DNA of 33,132 nucleotides, from the NCBI GenBank assembly GCA_021781555.1, contig JAJXWQ010000003.1:59723-92854 (forward strand). Direction: 5' to 3'. The stretch comes from a bacterium. GTDB lineage: Bacteria > Cyanobacteriota > Sericytochromatia > S15B-MN24 > VGJW01. The notes beneath the pieces were generated by a model. The model did not search any database. It was not told where the DNA came from and was given only the letters and a program-made list of their open reading frames with translations. The translations under genes were made by a program, and so were the position numbers. Below, in pieces: positions 18,912 through 25,682 of the stretch (positions are counted from its first letter, which is position 1; every line of letters begins with the position of its first letter).

Positions 18912-18950
18912 GGGCGGCAGCTCTTGGTGGAGCTGCCGCCCCCCTCTTTA
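18912..18950 (+). terminator. Strong intrinsic terminator
   Basis: A 12-bp perfect stem GGGCGGCAGCTC (18912-18923) / GAGCTGCCGCCC (18930-18941), loop TTGGTG, followed by CCCTCTTTA. It is 126 bases past the DUF5069 stop. By orientation of its T-rich tail it acts on the plus strand. Confidence 0.8.
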
Positions 18951-19075
18951 TCCCGTGACGACGGCTGGCACCCACGGGGCGGGGGTGCCGCCCCATCGAG
19001 GAACGGACACCCCCTCGTTTCCCTGGCTCTCGCTCGCTGCGCCGAGTCTGACCCGACGCGGATCGCCGCCGTGGT

Positions 19076-19180
19076 CTAGAGTGCTCCCGGTTTGAATGGA
19101 TCGAGCCCGAGGAGTCAAACGGGGCCCGGTTGCGCAGCGAAGCGACCGCGCAGAGGGCCCCGTTCAAACTGCAAAAGGCC
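19076..19180 (+). repeat. Dispersed hairpin repeat, copy C (full length)
   Basis: About 105 bp with the same boundaries as copy A (CTAGAGTGCTCCCGG to GCAAAAGGCC) and only a few differences. Here the arms AACGGGGCCC and GGGCCCCGTT pair perfectly. It sits at the end of the minus-strand peroxiredoxin gene, in the convergent junction with DUF5069. Confidence 0.85.
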
Positions 19181-19194
19181 TAAGGGAGATCGGC

Positions 19195-19734
19195 TCACGC
19201 CGCGCCGAGCGTCAGCTCACCCCGCCTCCAGTTGCAGGGCGTGAGCTGCCCGGACTGGATGGCATCGAGGACCCGCAGGATCTCGTCCACGTTCCGGCCG
19301 ACCGAAAGATCGTTCACGGAAGCGAAGCGGATGATGCCCTCGGGATCGACGATGAACGTGGCCCGCAGGCAGACCCCTTCCTTCTTGTGAAGGATGCCGA
19401 GCGCCTGGGACAGCTCGCGCCTGGTGTCAGCCAGCATCGGGAACGGCAGCTCCCGCAGATCCGGATGACCCCGGCGCCAGGCGAGGTGGACGTAATGCGT
19501 GTCGGTGGACAGGCCCAGGATCTGGGCATCTCGAGCCTCGAAGTCGGAATTGCGGCGTCCGAACTCGGCAATCTCCGTCGGGCAGACGAAGGTGAAGTCC
19601 ATCGGCCACGCGAACACGACCCGCCACTTGCCGGGGTGGCTCTCGTTCGAGATGTCCGCGAACTCCTTCCCATCATCGAGGCTGACGGCGGCCTTGAGGG
19701 AGAACTCGGGGAAGCGATCTCCGACGGTCAGCAT
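19195..19734 (-). CDS. Peroxiredoxin (AhpC-like, mycobacterial type)
   Basis: 179 residues. Thioredoxin-fold peroxidase that reduces hydrogen peroxide and organic peroxides. Peroxidatic Cys51 in DFTFVCPTEI; likely resolving Cys167 in TPCNWRRGE, the region where mycobacterial AhpC has its resolving cysteines; a further Cys lies in KEGVCLRATF. Starts directly with LTVGDRFPEFSL, the usual family start. The leader carries AAAGGA as ribosome site. It follows the Fur-family gene on the same strand with an 81-bp gap holding a hairpin and two TAGA/TCTA-type inverted repeats, so it is probably controlled by that regulator. Confidence 0.9.
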   Translation of the reverse strand: MLTVGDRFPEFSLKAAVSLDDGKEFADISNESHPGKWRVVFAWPMDFTFVCPTEIAEFGRRNSDFEARDAQILGLSTDTHYVHLAWRRGHPDLRELPFPMLADTRRELSQALGILHKKEGVCLRATFIVDPEGIIRFASVNDLSVGRNVDEILRVLDAIQSGQLTPCNWRRGELTLGAA

Positions 19735-19754
19735 GTCTGGTTTTCCTTTCTTGT

Positions 19755-19777
19755 GTCTAGAGCTAGACGTTATCTAG
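19755..19777 (-). promoter_or_regulatory. Inverted repeats before the peroxiredoxin gene, probable Fur-family sites
   Basis: Two overlapping dyads: CTAGA-N5-TCTAG (19763-19777) and GTCTAG-AG-CTAGAC (19755-19768). The first has the same 5-5-5 layout and TAGA/TCTA arms as the dyad before the regulator gene itself (20223-20237). No clear -35/-10 pair is visible here. Confidence 0.5.
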
Positions 19778-19793
19778 TCTCAGGGTCCGAGCA

Positions 19794-19811
19794 AGGGAGG
19801 CGAACCTCCCT
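19794..19811 (-). terminator. Hairpin after the Fur-family gene
   Basis: A 7-bp perfect stem AGGGAGG / CCTCCCT with a UUCG loop on the minus strand, four bases past the regulator stop codon. It has only a weak T tail (TTGCTC), so it may terminate partly or protect the 3' end. Confidence 0.5.
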
Positions 19812-19815
19812 CGAG

Positions 19816-20217
19816 TTACTGACGGCGCCTGCGCCCGCGGGCAACCACCTGGTAGCTGTCGATCTCGAGATCCACGATGGAATCCAGTCCCGTTACCTGG
19901 ACCGCATCCCACGGGATGTCGTAGATGATGCCGGATTCCTCGTCGACGAGGTGATGGTGCTCGGCCACGTTGGGATCGAAGACCACCTTGCCCTCGGCGA
20001 GAATGAGTTCCCTTAGCAACCTCTTGCGAACGAAGAGGTTGAGCGTGTTGTAAACCGTGGCGCGAGAGAGCATCGGGAAGCTCGTCTTGACGCGCTCCCA
20101 GACCTGGTCCGCCGACGGGTGCTCGGTGGTACGGAGCACGTACTCCCCGATGGCGACCCGGTGGGCTGATGGGATGACCCCCCGGCCCCTCAGGCTCTCC
20201 GCGACGTTGCTGTTCAC
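19816..20217 (-). CDS. Fur-family regulator, Irr-like, without cysteines
   Basis: 133 residues. Fur winged helix with SRATVYNTLNLFVRKRLL (51-68) as recognition region, preceded by HPSADQVWERVK. The dimer/sensor half has HHH (87-89) then LVDEESGIIYDIP. There is no cysteine anywhere, so the CxxC structural zinc site of Fur, Zur and most PerR proteins is missing. VVFDPNVAEHHH and the IYDIP segment closely resemble rhizobial Irr, in which the HHH region contributes to heme/metal sensing; PerR-like peroxide sensing remains possible given the peroxiredoxin next door. GTG 20217 start; TACTCT lies seven bases upstream, pointing to a leaderless message. Probably autoregulated and controlling the peroxiredoxin. 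Confidence 0.85.
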   Translation of the reverse strand: MNSNVAESLRGRGVIPSAHRVAIGEYVLRTTEHPSADQVWERVKTSFPMLSRATVYNTLNLFVRKRLLRELILAEGKVVFDPNVAEHHHLVDEESGIIYDIPWDAVQVTGLDSIVDLEIDSYQVVARGRRRRQ

Positions 20218-20222
20218 GGTTT

Positions 20223-20253
20223 TTAGAGTACGTCTAATATTCGACTATGTCAA
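20223..20253 (-). promoter_or_regulatory. Promoter and operator of the Fur-family gene
   Basis: On the minus strand TTGACA (20253-20248), 17-base spacer, TACTCT (20230-20225), then seven bases to the GTG. The dyad TTAGA-N5-TCTAA (20223-20237) covers the -10 region, the expected place for autorepression. Confidence 0.6.
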
Positions 20254-20384
20254 TACAGGGGCCAAGATTTTTCCGTAAAAGGCTTCGAATCTCCTCGAAA
20301 TCGGTGCAGCGAAGCTCGGACGGTCCCGTCGCCCCCTTCACCCTGGCCGCGACAGGTGGGAACATGGCGATCGTCTACCGGATC

Positions 20385-20413
20385 CCGATCCCCGGAGCGG
20401 GATCGGTTTTCTT
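20385..20413 (+). terminator. Intrinsic terminator upstream of the SEC-C gene
   Basis: An 8-bp perfect stem CCGATCCC (20385-20392) / GGGATCGG (20399-20406), loop CGGAGC, then TTTTCTT. It lies 25 bases before the SEC-C start codon in the divergent gap. It could end a short leader RNA (attenuation) or a small RNA starting near 20260-20300. Confidence 0.65.
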
Positions 20414-20437
20414 CCCGGAACGACGAAAGGAACGGCA

Positions 20438-20740
20438 ATGCAAGACGTGCAGGGAACGCGCCAGTCTGCGACCGAGGAAACTTCCGCGGCTCAGACCGAG
20501 GCGAGGCTCCGGGTGAGACGCAAGGAGCCCTGCCCGTGCGGGAGCGGCAAGAAGTTCAAGAACTGCTGCATCGGCAAGCCGGAGTACGAACTCATCGAGG
20601 ACGCGCCGCCTCCAACGCACGCGCCTGGCGAGGCCGAGCTCGTCAAGAGGGCCAAGGCCGAGCTTCCGAGCCGCCAGGCCACCCCGCGGGCCCCGGCGGC
20701 TTCGCGCCCGACCAACGCGATCTTCCGCCGCAAGGTCTAG
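20438..20740 (+). CDS. Small SEC-C motif protein
   Basis: 100 residues. SEC-C zinc motif PCPCGSGKKFKNCC (31-44; Cys32, Cys34, Cys43, Cys44), the same zinc finger found at the SecA C-terminus, where it contacts SecB and ribosomes. Flanks are low-complexity and charged, so it is probably a small zinc protein of unknown role. ATG has AAAGGAA six bases upstream. It is divergent from the Fur-family gene and followed by two repeat copies. Confidence 0.75.
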   Translation: MQDVQGTRQSATEETSAAQTEARLRVRRKEPCPCGSGKKFKNCCIGKPEYELIEDAPPPTHAPGEAELVKRAKAELPSRQATPRAPAASRPTNAIFRRKV

Positions 20741-20801
20741 ACCTTTGGCAGTTTGAACGGGTCCCGCTGCGCGGTCGCTGCGCTGCGCAACCGGGACCCG
20801 T
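20741..20801 (-). repeat. Dispersed hairpin repeat, copy D1
   Basis: Opposite orientation to copies A and C. Core at 20767-20793; outer stem ACGGGTCCC / GGGACCCGT pairs perfectly. It begins right after the SEC-C stop. Confidence 0.8.
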
Positions 20802-20814
20802 ATCTTTATCGCTT

Positions 20815-20882
20815 GGAACGGGTCCCTCTGCGCGGTCGCTGCGCTGCGCAACCGGGACCCGTTTGACTCCTTCGGCCTGATT
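20815..20882 (-). repeat. Dispersed hairpin repeat, copy D2
   Basis: Second unit in the same orientation as D1, core at 20828-20854, perfect ACGGGTCCC / GGGACCCGT outer stem, followed by the TTTGACTC flank seen in other copies. Together D1 and D2 fill the convergent junction between the SEC-C and membrane-protein genes. Confidence 0.8.
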
Positions 20883-20909
20883 CGGCCCGCTGGCGATCGG
20901 ATCCTCGGT

Positions 20910-22205
20910 TCACGGGTGCAATGGCGAGAGGCGAGCAGCGCGGGCGGCCCGGAAGGCGTTTGCCAGCAGCGCCAACCAGCTGAGGAACCCGCATGCGGCG
21001 GCGATCAGCACGACGGGGGCGAGCGCCAGGACGAGGCCGGCAGTCCCGAGGGCGACGGCTGCCTGAGCGGTGGCCCATGTCGTCCAGGACAGCGGCGCGG
21101 AAAGCACCTCCACGGGCTCGGTCTCGTCGTCTTCGCCGCGCACCCGGGTGATGACGAAGCGGATCCCGATGTGGTGCAGGTGCCCGACCACCATCTGCCC
21201 CAGCCAGCCCACCAGCGCGACGTACGCATAGGCGGGGGCAAGATCGGTGCGGCCCGCCAGGACCAGCAGACCCAGCGCGATGGTCACCAGGAGGTAACCC
21301 AGGGAGCAGCCCAGAAAAGCCCTGACGACGGCGTGGGGATCCCGGGAAACCAGCAGCATCCTCCCGGCGTCAACCACGTAGGCGATCAGCGCCAGGGCCG
21401 CCGCCACGGCGCCGGCGCCGGACACGATCGGCGCGCCGATCGCCAGCCCGATCGCCAGGATGGCGATCCCCGCCAGAAAACCCGTGGACGCCGCGACGTG
21501 GAGGATCGGGTGACTGCGCCGGACCCGCGTGATGCGCACCAGGGTGCGCATCGACACGCCCATAACGAGCAGACTCAACCAGCCTCCGGCGGCCAGGTGG
21601 GCATGGACCGCGGCCAACGCGAGCGCCGCAGCCGGCCACCAGCTCGCCAGACCGCCCGCCATGGCCAGGCCGATTCCCGCCGCCAGCAGGAGGGCGATGA
21701 AGACCGAGGCAAAAGCGACGACGAACGGGGCCGCAGGATTCCGGGTCCTGGTGCCACCCTGCCGGGCCCGCGCCCTTCGCTGCGCGATGGCCTGGGTGGC
21801 GACCGCGACGGACAGGGGCACTCCGGTGCCCAGGAGCCCGAGGGTCAACGCGACGCCGCCCCAGGCGATCCACATCGGCTCCGAGCTCCAGAATCCGGCG
21901 ACCAGGACCGCGACACCGCCCATGAAAACCCAGAGCATGCCGCGGGCGAAGCCCTCGACCGGAATCGCCACGTCCATGAAGCCAGGGATCACGTGGAAAA
22001 GGATCGCCAGAGCTGTCAGGGTCAGCCACCCCAGGGCCACCAGGTGGACCCAGGCCAGGGCAGCCAAGGAAGGGGCGAGCGTCTGGCGTGCCGCCAGAAT
22101 CCCCAGCAGCACCCACGAGCTCCCCAGCGCAAGCTGGGCTCCCGCCAGGGCGGCGGGGGGAAGCCAGGGGCGGGCCTTGTCCACGGGAAGCGAGATCATG
22201 TTCAC
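20910..22205 (-). CDS. Polytopic membrane protein, heme-copper oxidase subunit I / NnrS-like
   Basis: 431 residues, about 12 hydrophobic membrane segments. Histidines lie in or next to the segments: His54 and His71 (WVHLVALGWL; FHVIPG), His201/His203 (VHAHLAAGGWLS), His232/His236 (SHPILHVAAS), His342/His344/His345 (GHLHHIGIRF). This resembles short cbb3-oxidase-subunit-I-like or NnrS-like heme/copper membrane proteins, but the full ligand set of a true oxidase is not evident and no oxidase partner is nearby, so it may bind heme without being a terminal oxidase. GTG 22205 is chosen because TACCCT lies exactly six bases upstream with no ribosome site; ATG 22199 is the alternative. Confidence 0.6.
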   Translation of the reverse strand: MNMISLPVDKARPWLPPAALAGAQLALGSSWVLLGILAARQTLAPSLAALAWVHLVALGWLTLTALAILFHVIPGFMDVAIPVEGFARGMLWVFMGGVAVLVAGFWSSEPMWIAWGGVALTLGLLGTGVPLSVAVATQAIAQRRARARQGGTRTRNPAAPFVVAFASVFIALLLAAGIGLAMAGGLASWWPAAALALAAVHAHLAAGGWLSLLVMGVSMRTLVRITRVRRSHPILHVAASTGFLAGIAILAIGLAIGAPIVSGAGAVAAALALIAYVVDAGRMLLVSRDPHAVVRAFLGCSLGYLLVTIALGLLVLAGRTDLAPAYAYVALVGWLGQMVVGHLHHIGIRFVITRVRGEDDETEPVEVLSAPLSWTTWATAQAAVALGTAGLVLALAPVVLIAAACGFLSWLALLANAFRAARAARLSPLHP

Positions 22206-22211
22206 GAGTTC

Positions 22212-22217
22212 AGGGTA
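22212..22217 (-). promoter_or_regulatory. -10 element of the membrane-protein gene, leaderless arrangement
   Basis: TACCCT on the minus strand, six bases before GTG 22205. No -35 and no ribosome site are apparent. Confidence 0.4.
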
Positions 22218-22280
22218 GCGCTCGCGGGAAGTTTCGGGTTTGTTCCGGAACAAGGTCCGCACGCCCCGGCTCGATCTTTT

Positions 22281-22360
22281 TGCAGTTTGAACGGGTCCCT
22301 CTGCGCGGTCGCTGCGCTGCGCAACCGGGCCCCGTTTGACTCCTCGGGCCCGATCCAACC
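22281..22360 (-). repeat. Dispersed hairpin repeat, copy E1
   Basis: Same orientation as D1/D2, core at 22301-22327. Left flank TGCAGTTTGAACGGG, right flank CCCCGTTTGACTCC then TCGGGCCCGATCC. The outer stem has one mismatch (T opposite C). Confidence 0.8.
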
Positions 22361-22462
22361 GGGCCCCGTTTCAATCAAGAACGGGTCCCTCTGCGCGGTC
22401 GCTGCGCTGCGCAACCGGGCCCCGTTTGACTCGTCGGGCCCCGATCCCTTCAAACCGGGAGC
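22361..22462 (-). repeat. Dispersed hairpin repeat, copy E2
   Basis: Tandem neighbour of E1, core at 22391-22417. Its far flank (CCTTCAAACCGGGAGCAGAC) is the reverse complement of the left end of copies A and C, so the element is full length on that side. It lies between the 3' end of the methyltransferase gene and the promoter of the membrane-protein gene. Confidence 0.8.
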
Positions 22463-22465
22463 AGA

Positions 22466-23638
22466 CTATGTCGGGCCGCTCGGGTCCGTCGCGTCGGGCT
22501 CCGGGCGGGGGGGCTTGGGGCCGAAGAACTGGTAGAAGTCACAGCGGATCCGGCCGTTGTAGAGCTTGCGTTTCTTGTTCGATAAGCGGCCGAAGAGCCT
22601 CTCGAAGGCCGGGTGGGCCACCAGGACATAGCAGGACCAGGTGTCGAGCCTGGCAAACACGCGCCCCATCTCCCGATACAGGGACTCGACCTCGGCCCGT
22701 TCGCCGAGCCGCTCGCCGTAAGGGGGATTCGTGATCATGTAGCCGTACTTCTTCTGGGTACGGAACTCGCCGACGGACTTGCGCTCGAAGTTGAGCTCCT
22801 GCTCGAGTCCCGCGAGCTTGGCGTGGTGACGCGCCAGGCCAAGAACCTCCGACGACACATCCGATCCGAAGAGCCCCCGCAGCGTCACCTTGCGGTCGAT
22901 CGCCGACTCGGCCTCCTCGCGGGCGGCTCGCCAGGTGCCCGCCGGGATCACCGGCCAGGCCGAGGCATCGAACTCCCGCAGCAGGCCAGGTGCGATCTTG
23001 CGTCCGATGAGACCGGCCTCGATGAGGATCGTCCCGGATCCGCACATGGGGTCGACCAGGGTCCGATCCGGATTCCACCGGCTCAGCATGACCAGCGCCG
23101 CAGCCAGGGTCTCCCGCAGCGGTGCCTCCGAGACGAGCTTGCGGTAGCCGCGCTTGTGCAGGCCAATGCCGGTGGTGTCGAGCGTGAGCGTGGCGATGTC
23201 CTGCTTGAGGGCCACCTGGATACGGTATCTCGGTCCCGTCTCCTCGAAGCGCTCCCGTCGGTAGCGGCGCCGGAGCGCCTCGACGACCGCCTTCTTGACG
23301 ATGGCCTGGCAAGCCGGAACGCTCGACAAAACAGAATCTTGAGACTTCCCCTCGACCGGAAACAGGGCATCTTCGGGCAATAGATCGTCCCAGGGCAGCT
23401 CCCGGGTGCGATCGAAGAGTTCATCGAAGGTGCGGGCCTCGAATTCGCCGACCCGGATGAGCACTCGCTCGCCGGTCCGCAGCCCGATATTGGCCCTGGC
23501 GACTCCGTCCCAGTCGGCTCTGAAGGCGACCTGACCGTTCGTCACTTCGGCGCCTTCGTAACCGAGACCGGCCACCTCGCGGGCGGCCAGCGCCTCCAGG
23601 CCGAATGCCGTGGGTACGAGAATATCGAGAGACTGCAT
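22466..23638 (-). CDS. THUMP-domain class I RNA methyltransferase (RlmL/YpsC-like)
   Basis: 390 residues. N-terminal THUMP-type RNA-binding region (about 1-165) followed by a Rossmann methyltransferase with motif I VDPMCGSGT (195-203) and catalytic NPPYGE (304-309), typical of guanine-N2 methylation of rRNA. It corresponds to the N-terminal RlmL module or Bacillus YpsC; the C-terminal RlmK domain of E. coli RlmKL is absent, which is normal outside Gammaproteobacteria. The C-terminal tail is Pro-rich. ATG 23638; TAGGAT ends six bases upstream, so the message may be leaderless, although AGGA within it could serve as a ribosome site on a longer transcript. Confidence 0.88.
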   Translation of the reverse strand: MQSLDILVPTAFGLEALAAREVAGLGYEGAEVTNGQVAFRADWDGVARANIGLRTGERVLIRVGEFEARTFDELFDRTRELPWDDLLPEDALFPVEGKSQDSVLSSVPACQAIVKKAVVEALRRRYRRERFEETGPRYRIQVALKQDIATLTLDTTGIGLHKRGYRKLVSEAPLRETLAAALVMLSRWNPDRTLVDPMCGSGTILIEAGLIGRKIAPGLLREFDASAWPVIPAGTWRAAREEAESAIDRKVTLRGLFGSDVSSEVLGLARHHAKLAGLEQELNFERKSVGEFRTQKKYGYMITNPPYGERLGERAEVESLYREMGRVFARLDTWSCYVLVAHPAFERLFGRLSNKKRKLYNGRIRCDFYQFFGPKPPRPEPDATDPSGPT

Positions 23639-23979
23639 CCCTGCATCCTACCCGCTGAACCGCCCGACAGCTGGGGTGTTCATCCGCTCTGCGGGTCGGC
23701 ATCGACCGCTCCAATGGCGGGTCCGTGGCCCAGCGGGCGATCTTGCGCCGCAAAATCGTGATCGCCCGAGCCTGCTACACTGGTCCTGAGCTGAGCTCCA
23801 GCGCCCACCTTCCAACTCGAGCTTGGTCCATCCCCGAGTCCGAAACCCGGCCACAGTGCGGATCGCTCCCTGGCTCGGATGCCACGGTTCCGGGAAACTC
23901 GGTGGGCGGCTTCGTTCAGCAGCCGGTTTATCGACGTCTGGCGCAGGGCAGTTGGGAGCCCGCATCGGGAGAGATGTAG
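23639..23979. other. Divergent intergenic region between the methyltransferase and rmuC
   Basis: 341 bp without a convincing gene. On the minus strand TAGGAT (23650-23645) lies six bases before the methyltransferase ATG. On the plus strand an extended -10, TGC-TACACT (23773-23781), would start an rmuC leader of about 190 bases. No repeat copy and no obvious riboswitch was recognised. Confidence 0.5.
23773..23781 (+). promoter_or_regulatory. Extended -10 promoter of rmuC
   Basis: TGC followed by TACACT, an extended -10 without a clear -35. The predicted transcript start near 23788 leaves a leader of about 190 bases before the TTG at 23980. Confidence 0.45.
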
Positions 23980-25185
23980 TTGGACACGCTGGAAGTCGTC
24001 TTGGCCGCATCGTCGGGATGCGTGGTCGGCGTCGGGGGAACCTGGCTGGTGATGTGGGCCCGCACGAGCGCCCTGACCGAGCGTCTGGCCGGCAGAGAGG
24101 CGCAGCTGGCCGACCTTCACCGGACCCTCGATGCGCGGGATGCCAGGGTCGATGCCCTGATGAAGCTCCAGGCGGGGGCGCAAAGCGATGGCGATGCGCG
24201 CCGGGAAGCCATCGGCGAACTGGTGAAACCGCTCTCCGAGTCGCTGGCCAGGGTCGAGGGGCAGGTCCAGGCGATCGAGAAGGAGCGGATCGCCAGCTTT
24301 ACCGCGCTCAACCTGCACATCGAGACCCTCGCGCAATCCCAGCGCCAGCTCCAGGGCGAGACGGCCAAGCTGGCCAGAGCCCTGCACTCGCCCCACGTGC
24401 GGGGCCGGTGGGGCGAGGTCCAGCTTCGCCGCGTGGTCGAGCTGGCGGGAATGATCGAGTACTGCGACTTCGACCAGCAACCGACCGCCAGCGGGGACCT
24501 CGGGCGGCAGCGGCCCGACCTCATCGTGCGGCTGCCTGGCGGGCGCAATGTCGTGATCGATGCCAAGACGCCGCTGGAAGCCTATCTCGGAGCCGTCGAG
24601 GCCCAGGACGATCCAGAGCGCCAGGCCCGGCTCAAGGAACACGCCCGTCAGGTGCGCACCCACCTGCAACAGCTCGGCTCCAGGACCTACTGGGAGCAGT
24701 TCCAGCCGACGCCCGAGTTCGTGGTGCTGTTCCTCCCCGGGGAGGGCCTCTTCAGCGCCGCCCTGGAGCAAGATCCGGCGCTGATCGAGTTCGGAGTCGA
24801 TCAGAAGGTCCTGGTGGCGACCCCCACGACCCTCATTGCGCTCCTCAAGGCGGTTGCCTATGGCTGGCGCGAGGAGCGGATCGCCGACAACGCCAGGGCC
24901 ATCAGTGCCCTGGGCAAGCAGATGTACGACCGCATCAAGGTGCTGGCGGACCACCTCGAGGACGTCCGCAAGGGCCTGGCCAGAGCGGTCGACTCCTTCA
25001 ACAAGGCCGTCGGCTCCCTCGATGCGCGGATCCTGCCCACGGCTCGCCGGTTCAAGGATCTCGGGGCAGCGACCGGAGACGACATCGCCGACGTGGACGT
25101 GGTCGACAAGGCTCCCCGCGGCCTGGAAGCCCTGCACGATCCAGACCTTGCTGCGCAACCGGGCCCCAGCAAACCGCCCGCCTGA
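23980..25185 (+). CDS. rmuC: DNA recombination protein RmuC
   Basis: 401 residues. An N-terminal membrane segment (about 6-27) anchors a coiled coil (about 30-135), then the RmuC nuclease-like domain: RGRWGEVQLRRVVELAGM (141-158), then PDLIVRLPGGRNVVIDAKTPLEAYL with Asp180, Asp194 and Lys196 fitting a PD-(D/E)xK core. The family limits DNA inversions and rearrangements in E. coli. TTG 23980 is chosen since GGGAGAG lies six bases upstream and the membrane segment follows at once. The last residues (LAAQPGPSKPPA) are encoded by a remnant of the hairpin repeat, and the stop lies inside a terminator stem. Confidence 0.9.
   Translation: MDTLEVVLAASSGCVVGVGGTWLVMWARTSALTERLAGREAQLADLHRTLDARDARVDALMKLQAGAQSDGDARREAIGELVKPLSESLARVEGQVQAIEKERIASFTALNLHIETLAQSQRQLQGETAKLARALHSPHVRGRWGEVQLRRVVELAGMIEYCDFDQQPTASGDLGRQRPDLIVRLPGGRNVVIDAKTPLEAYLGAVEAQDDPERQARLKEHARQVRTHLQQLGSRTYWEQFQPTPEFVVLFLPGEGLFSAALEQDPALIEFGVDQKVLVATPTTLIALLKAVAYGWREERIADNARAISALGKQMYDRIKVLADHLEDVRKGLARAVDSFNKAVGSLDARILPTARRFKDLGAATGDDIADVDVVDKAPRGLEALHDPDLAAQPGPSKPPA
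25149..25168 (-). repeat. Dispersed hairpin repeat, fragment G inside rmuC
   Basis: TGCTGCGCAACCGGGCCCC matches the right half of the repeat core and arm. It is read in frame as part of the RmuC C-terminus, so a copy or fragment has been absorbed into the gene end at this convergent junction. Confidence 0.6.
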
Positions 25186-25200
25186 CGGGGCCAGGCGGGC
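25176..25200 (+). terminator. Hairpin at the rmuC stop codon
   Basis: A 9-bp perfect stem GCCCGCCTG (25176-25184) / CAGGCGGGC (25192-25200), loop ACGGGGC, overlapping the TGA stop. No T tail. Confidence 0.5.
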
Positions 25201-25214
25201 GATACGACGAACTC

Positions 25215-25238
25215 GGTGCGCGAACCATGCCGCGCACC
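25215..25238 (-). terminator. Hairpin at the end of the ribosomal operon
   Basis: An 8-bp perfect stem GGTGCGCG (25215-25222) / CGCGCACC (25231-25238), just past the rpsI stop on the minus strand. No T tail, so termination strength is uncertain. Confidence 0.5.
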
Positions 25239-25245
25239 CCGGAGC

Positions 25246-25662
25246 TCAACGCTTGCTGAACTGGAAGCGCTTGCGGGCGCGCTTGCGGCCGTATTTCTTG
25301 CGCTCCTTGGCGCGGGGATCGCGGGTGAGCAGATCCTCCTCGCGGAGGACGGCGCGATACTCGGGGTCGAGCTTCAGCAGGGCGCGGGCCACGCCGAGTC
25401 GGATGGCGCCGACCTGGCCCGTGATGCCGCCGCCAGCGACATTCACCAGGATGTCGTAGCGGCCCTCATTCTGCGTGGCCTTGAGGGGAACGATGATGTT
25501 GGCGGCCAGAATCGTGCGCCCGCCGAGGTAATCCTCGATCGCACGCTCGTTGATCATGACCTTGCCTTCGCCCGGAACCAGCCGGACGCGAGCGACGGAC
25601 GTCTTGCGGCGGCCAGTGCCCCAGTACTGGACGGTCTTGCCGCCCGAAGTTGCCTTTGCCAT
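25246..25662 (-). CDS. rpsI: 30S ribosomal protein S9 (uS9)
   Basis: 138 residues. Contains [16 protein letters not shown] and ends in the conserved basic tail [17 protein letters not shown], whose final KR-type end reaches P-site tRNA. A short N-terminal extension ([10 protein letters not shown]) precedes the core. It follows rplM by 20 bases, as in most bacteria. Confidence 0.97.
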   Translation of the reverse strand: MAKATSGGKTVQYWGTGRRKTSVARVRLVPGEGKVMINERAIEDYLGGRTILAANIIVPLKATQNEGRYDILVNVAGGGITGQVGAIRLGVARALLKLDPEYRAVLREEDLLTRDPRAKERKKYGRKRARKRFQFSKR

Positions 25663-25682
25663 TACTCTCTACTCTCCTGACT

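Noticed and set aside
20364-20437. Short leader peptide starting ATG 20364 (MAIVYRIPIPG)
   Set aside because: It has no ribosome site and runs out of frame into the SEC-C gene; the stretch is better explained by the terminator stem.
22200-22358. N-terminal extension of the membrane protein (MDRARGVKRGPVAQ...)
   Set aside because: The same peptide is also encoded by the repeat at 19096. It is a translation of repeat copy E1, not part of the gene; homology begins at MISLPVDK.
22281-22462. Two near-identical units separated by a short unique segment, resembling a tiny CRISPR array
   Set aside because: The units are long hairpins of a family scattered through the window in both orientations, with no regular spacers and no cas genes.
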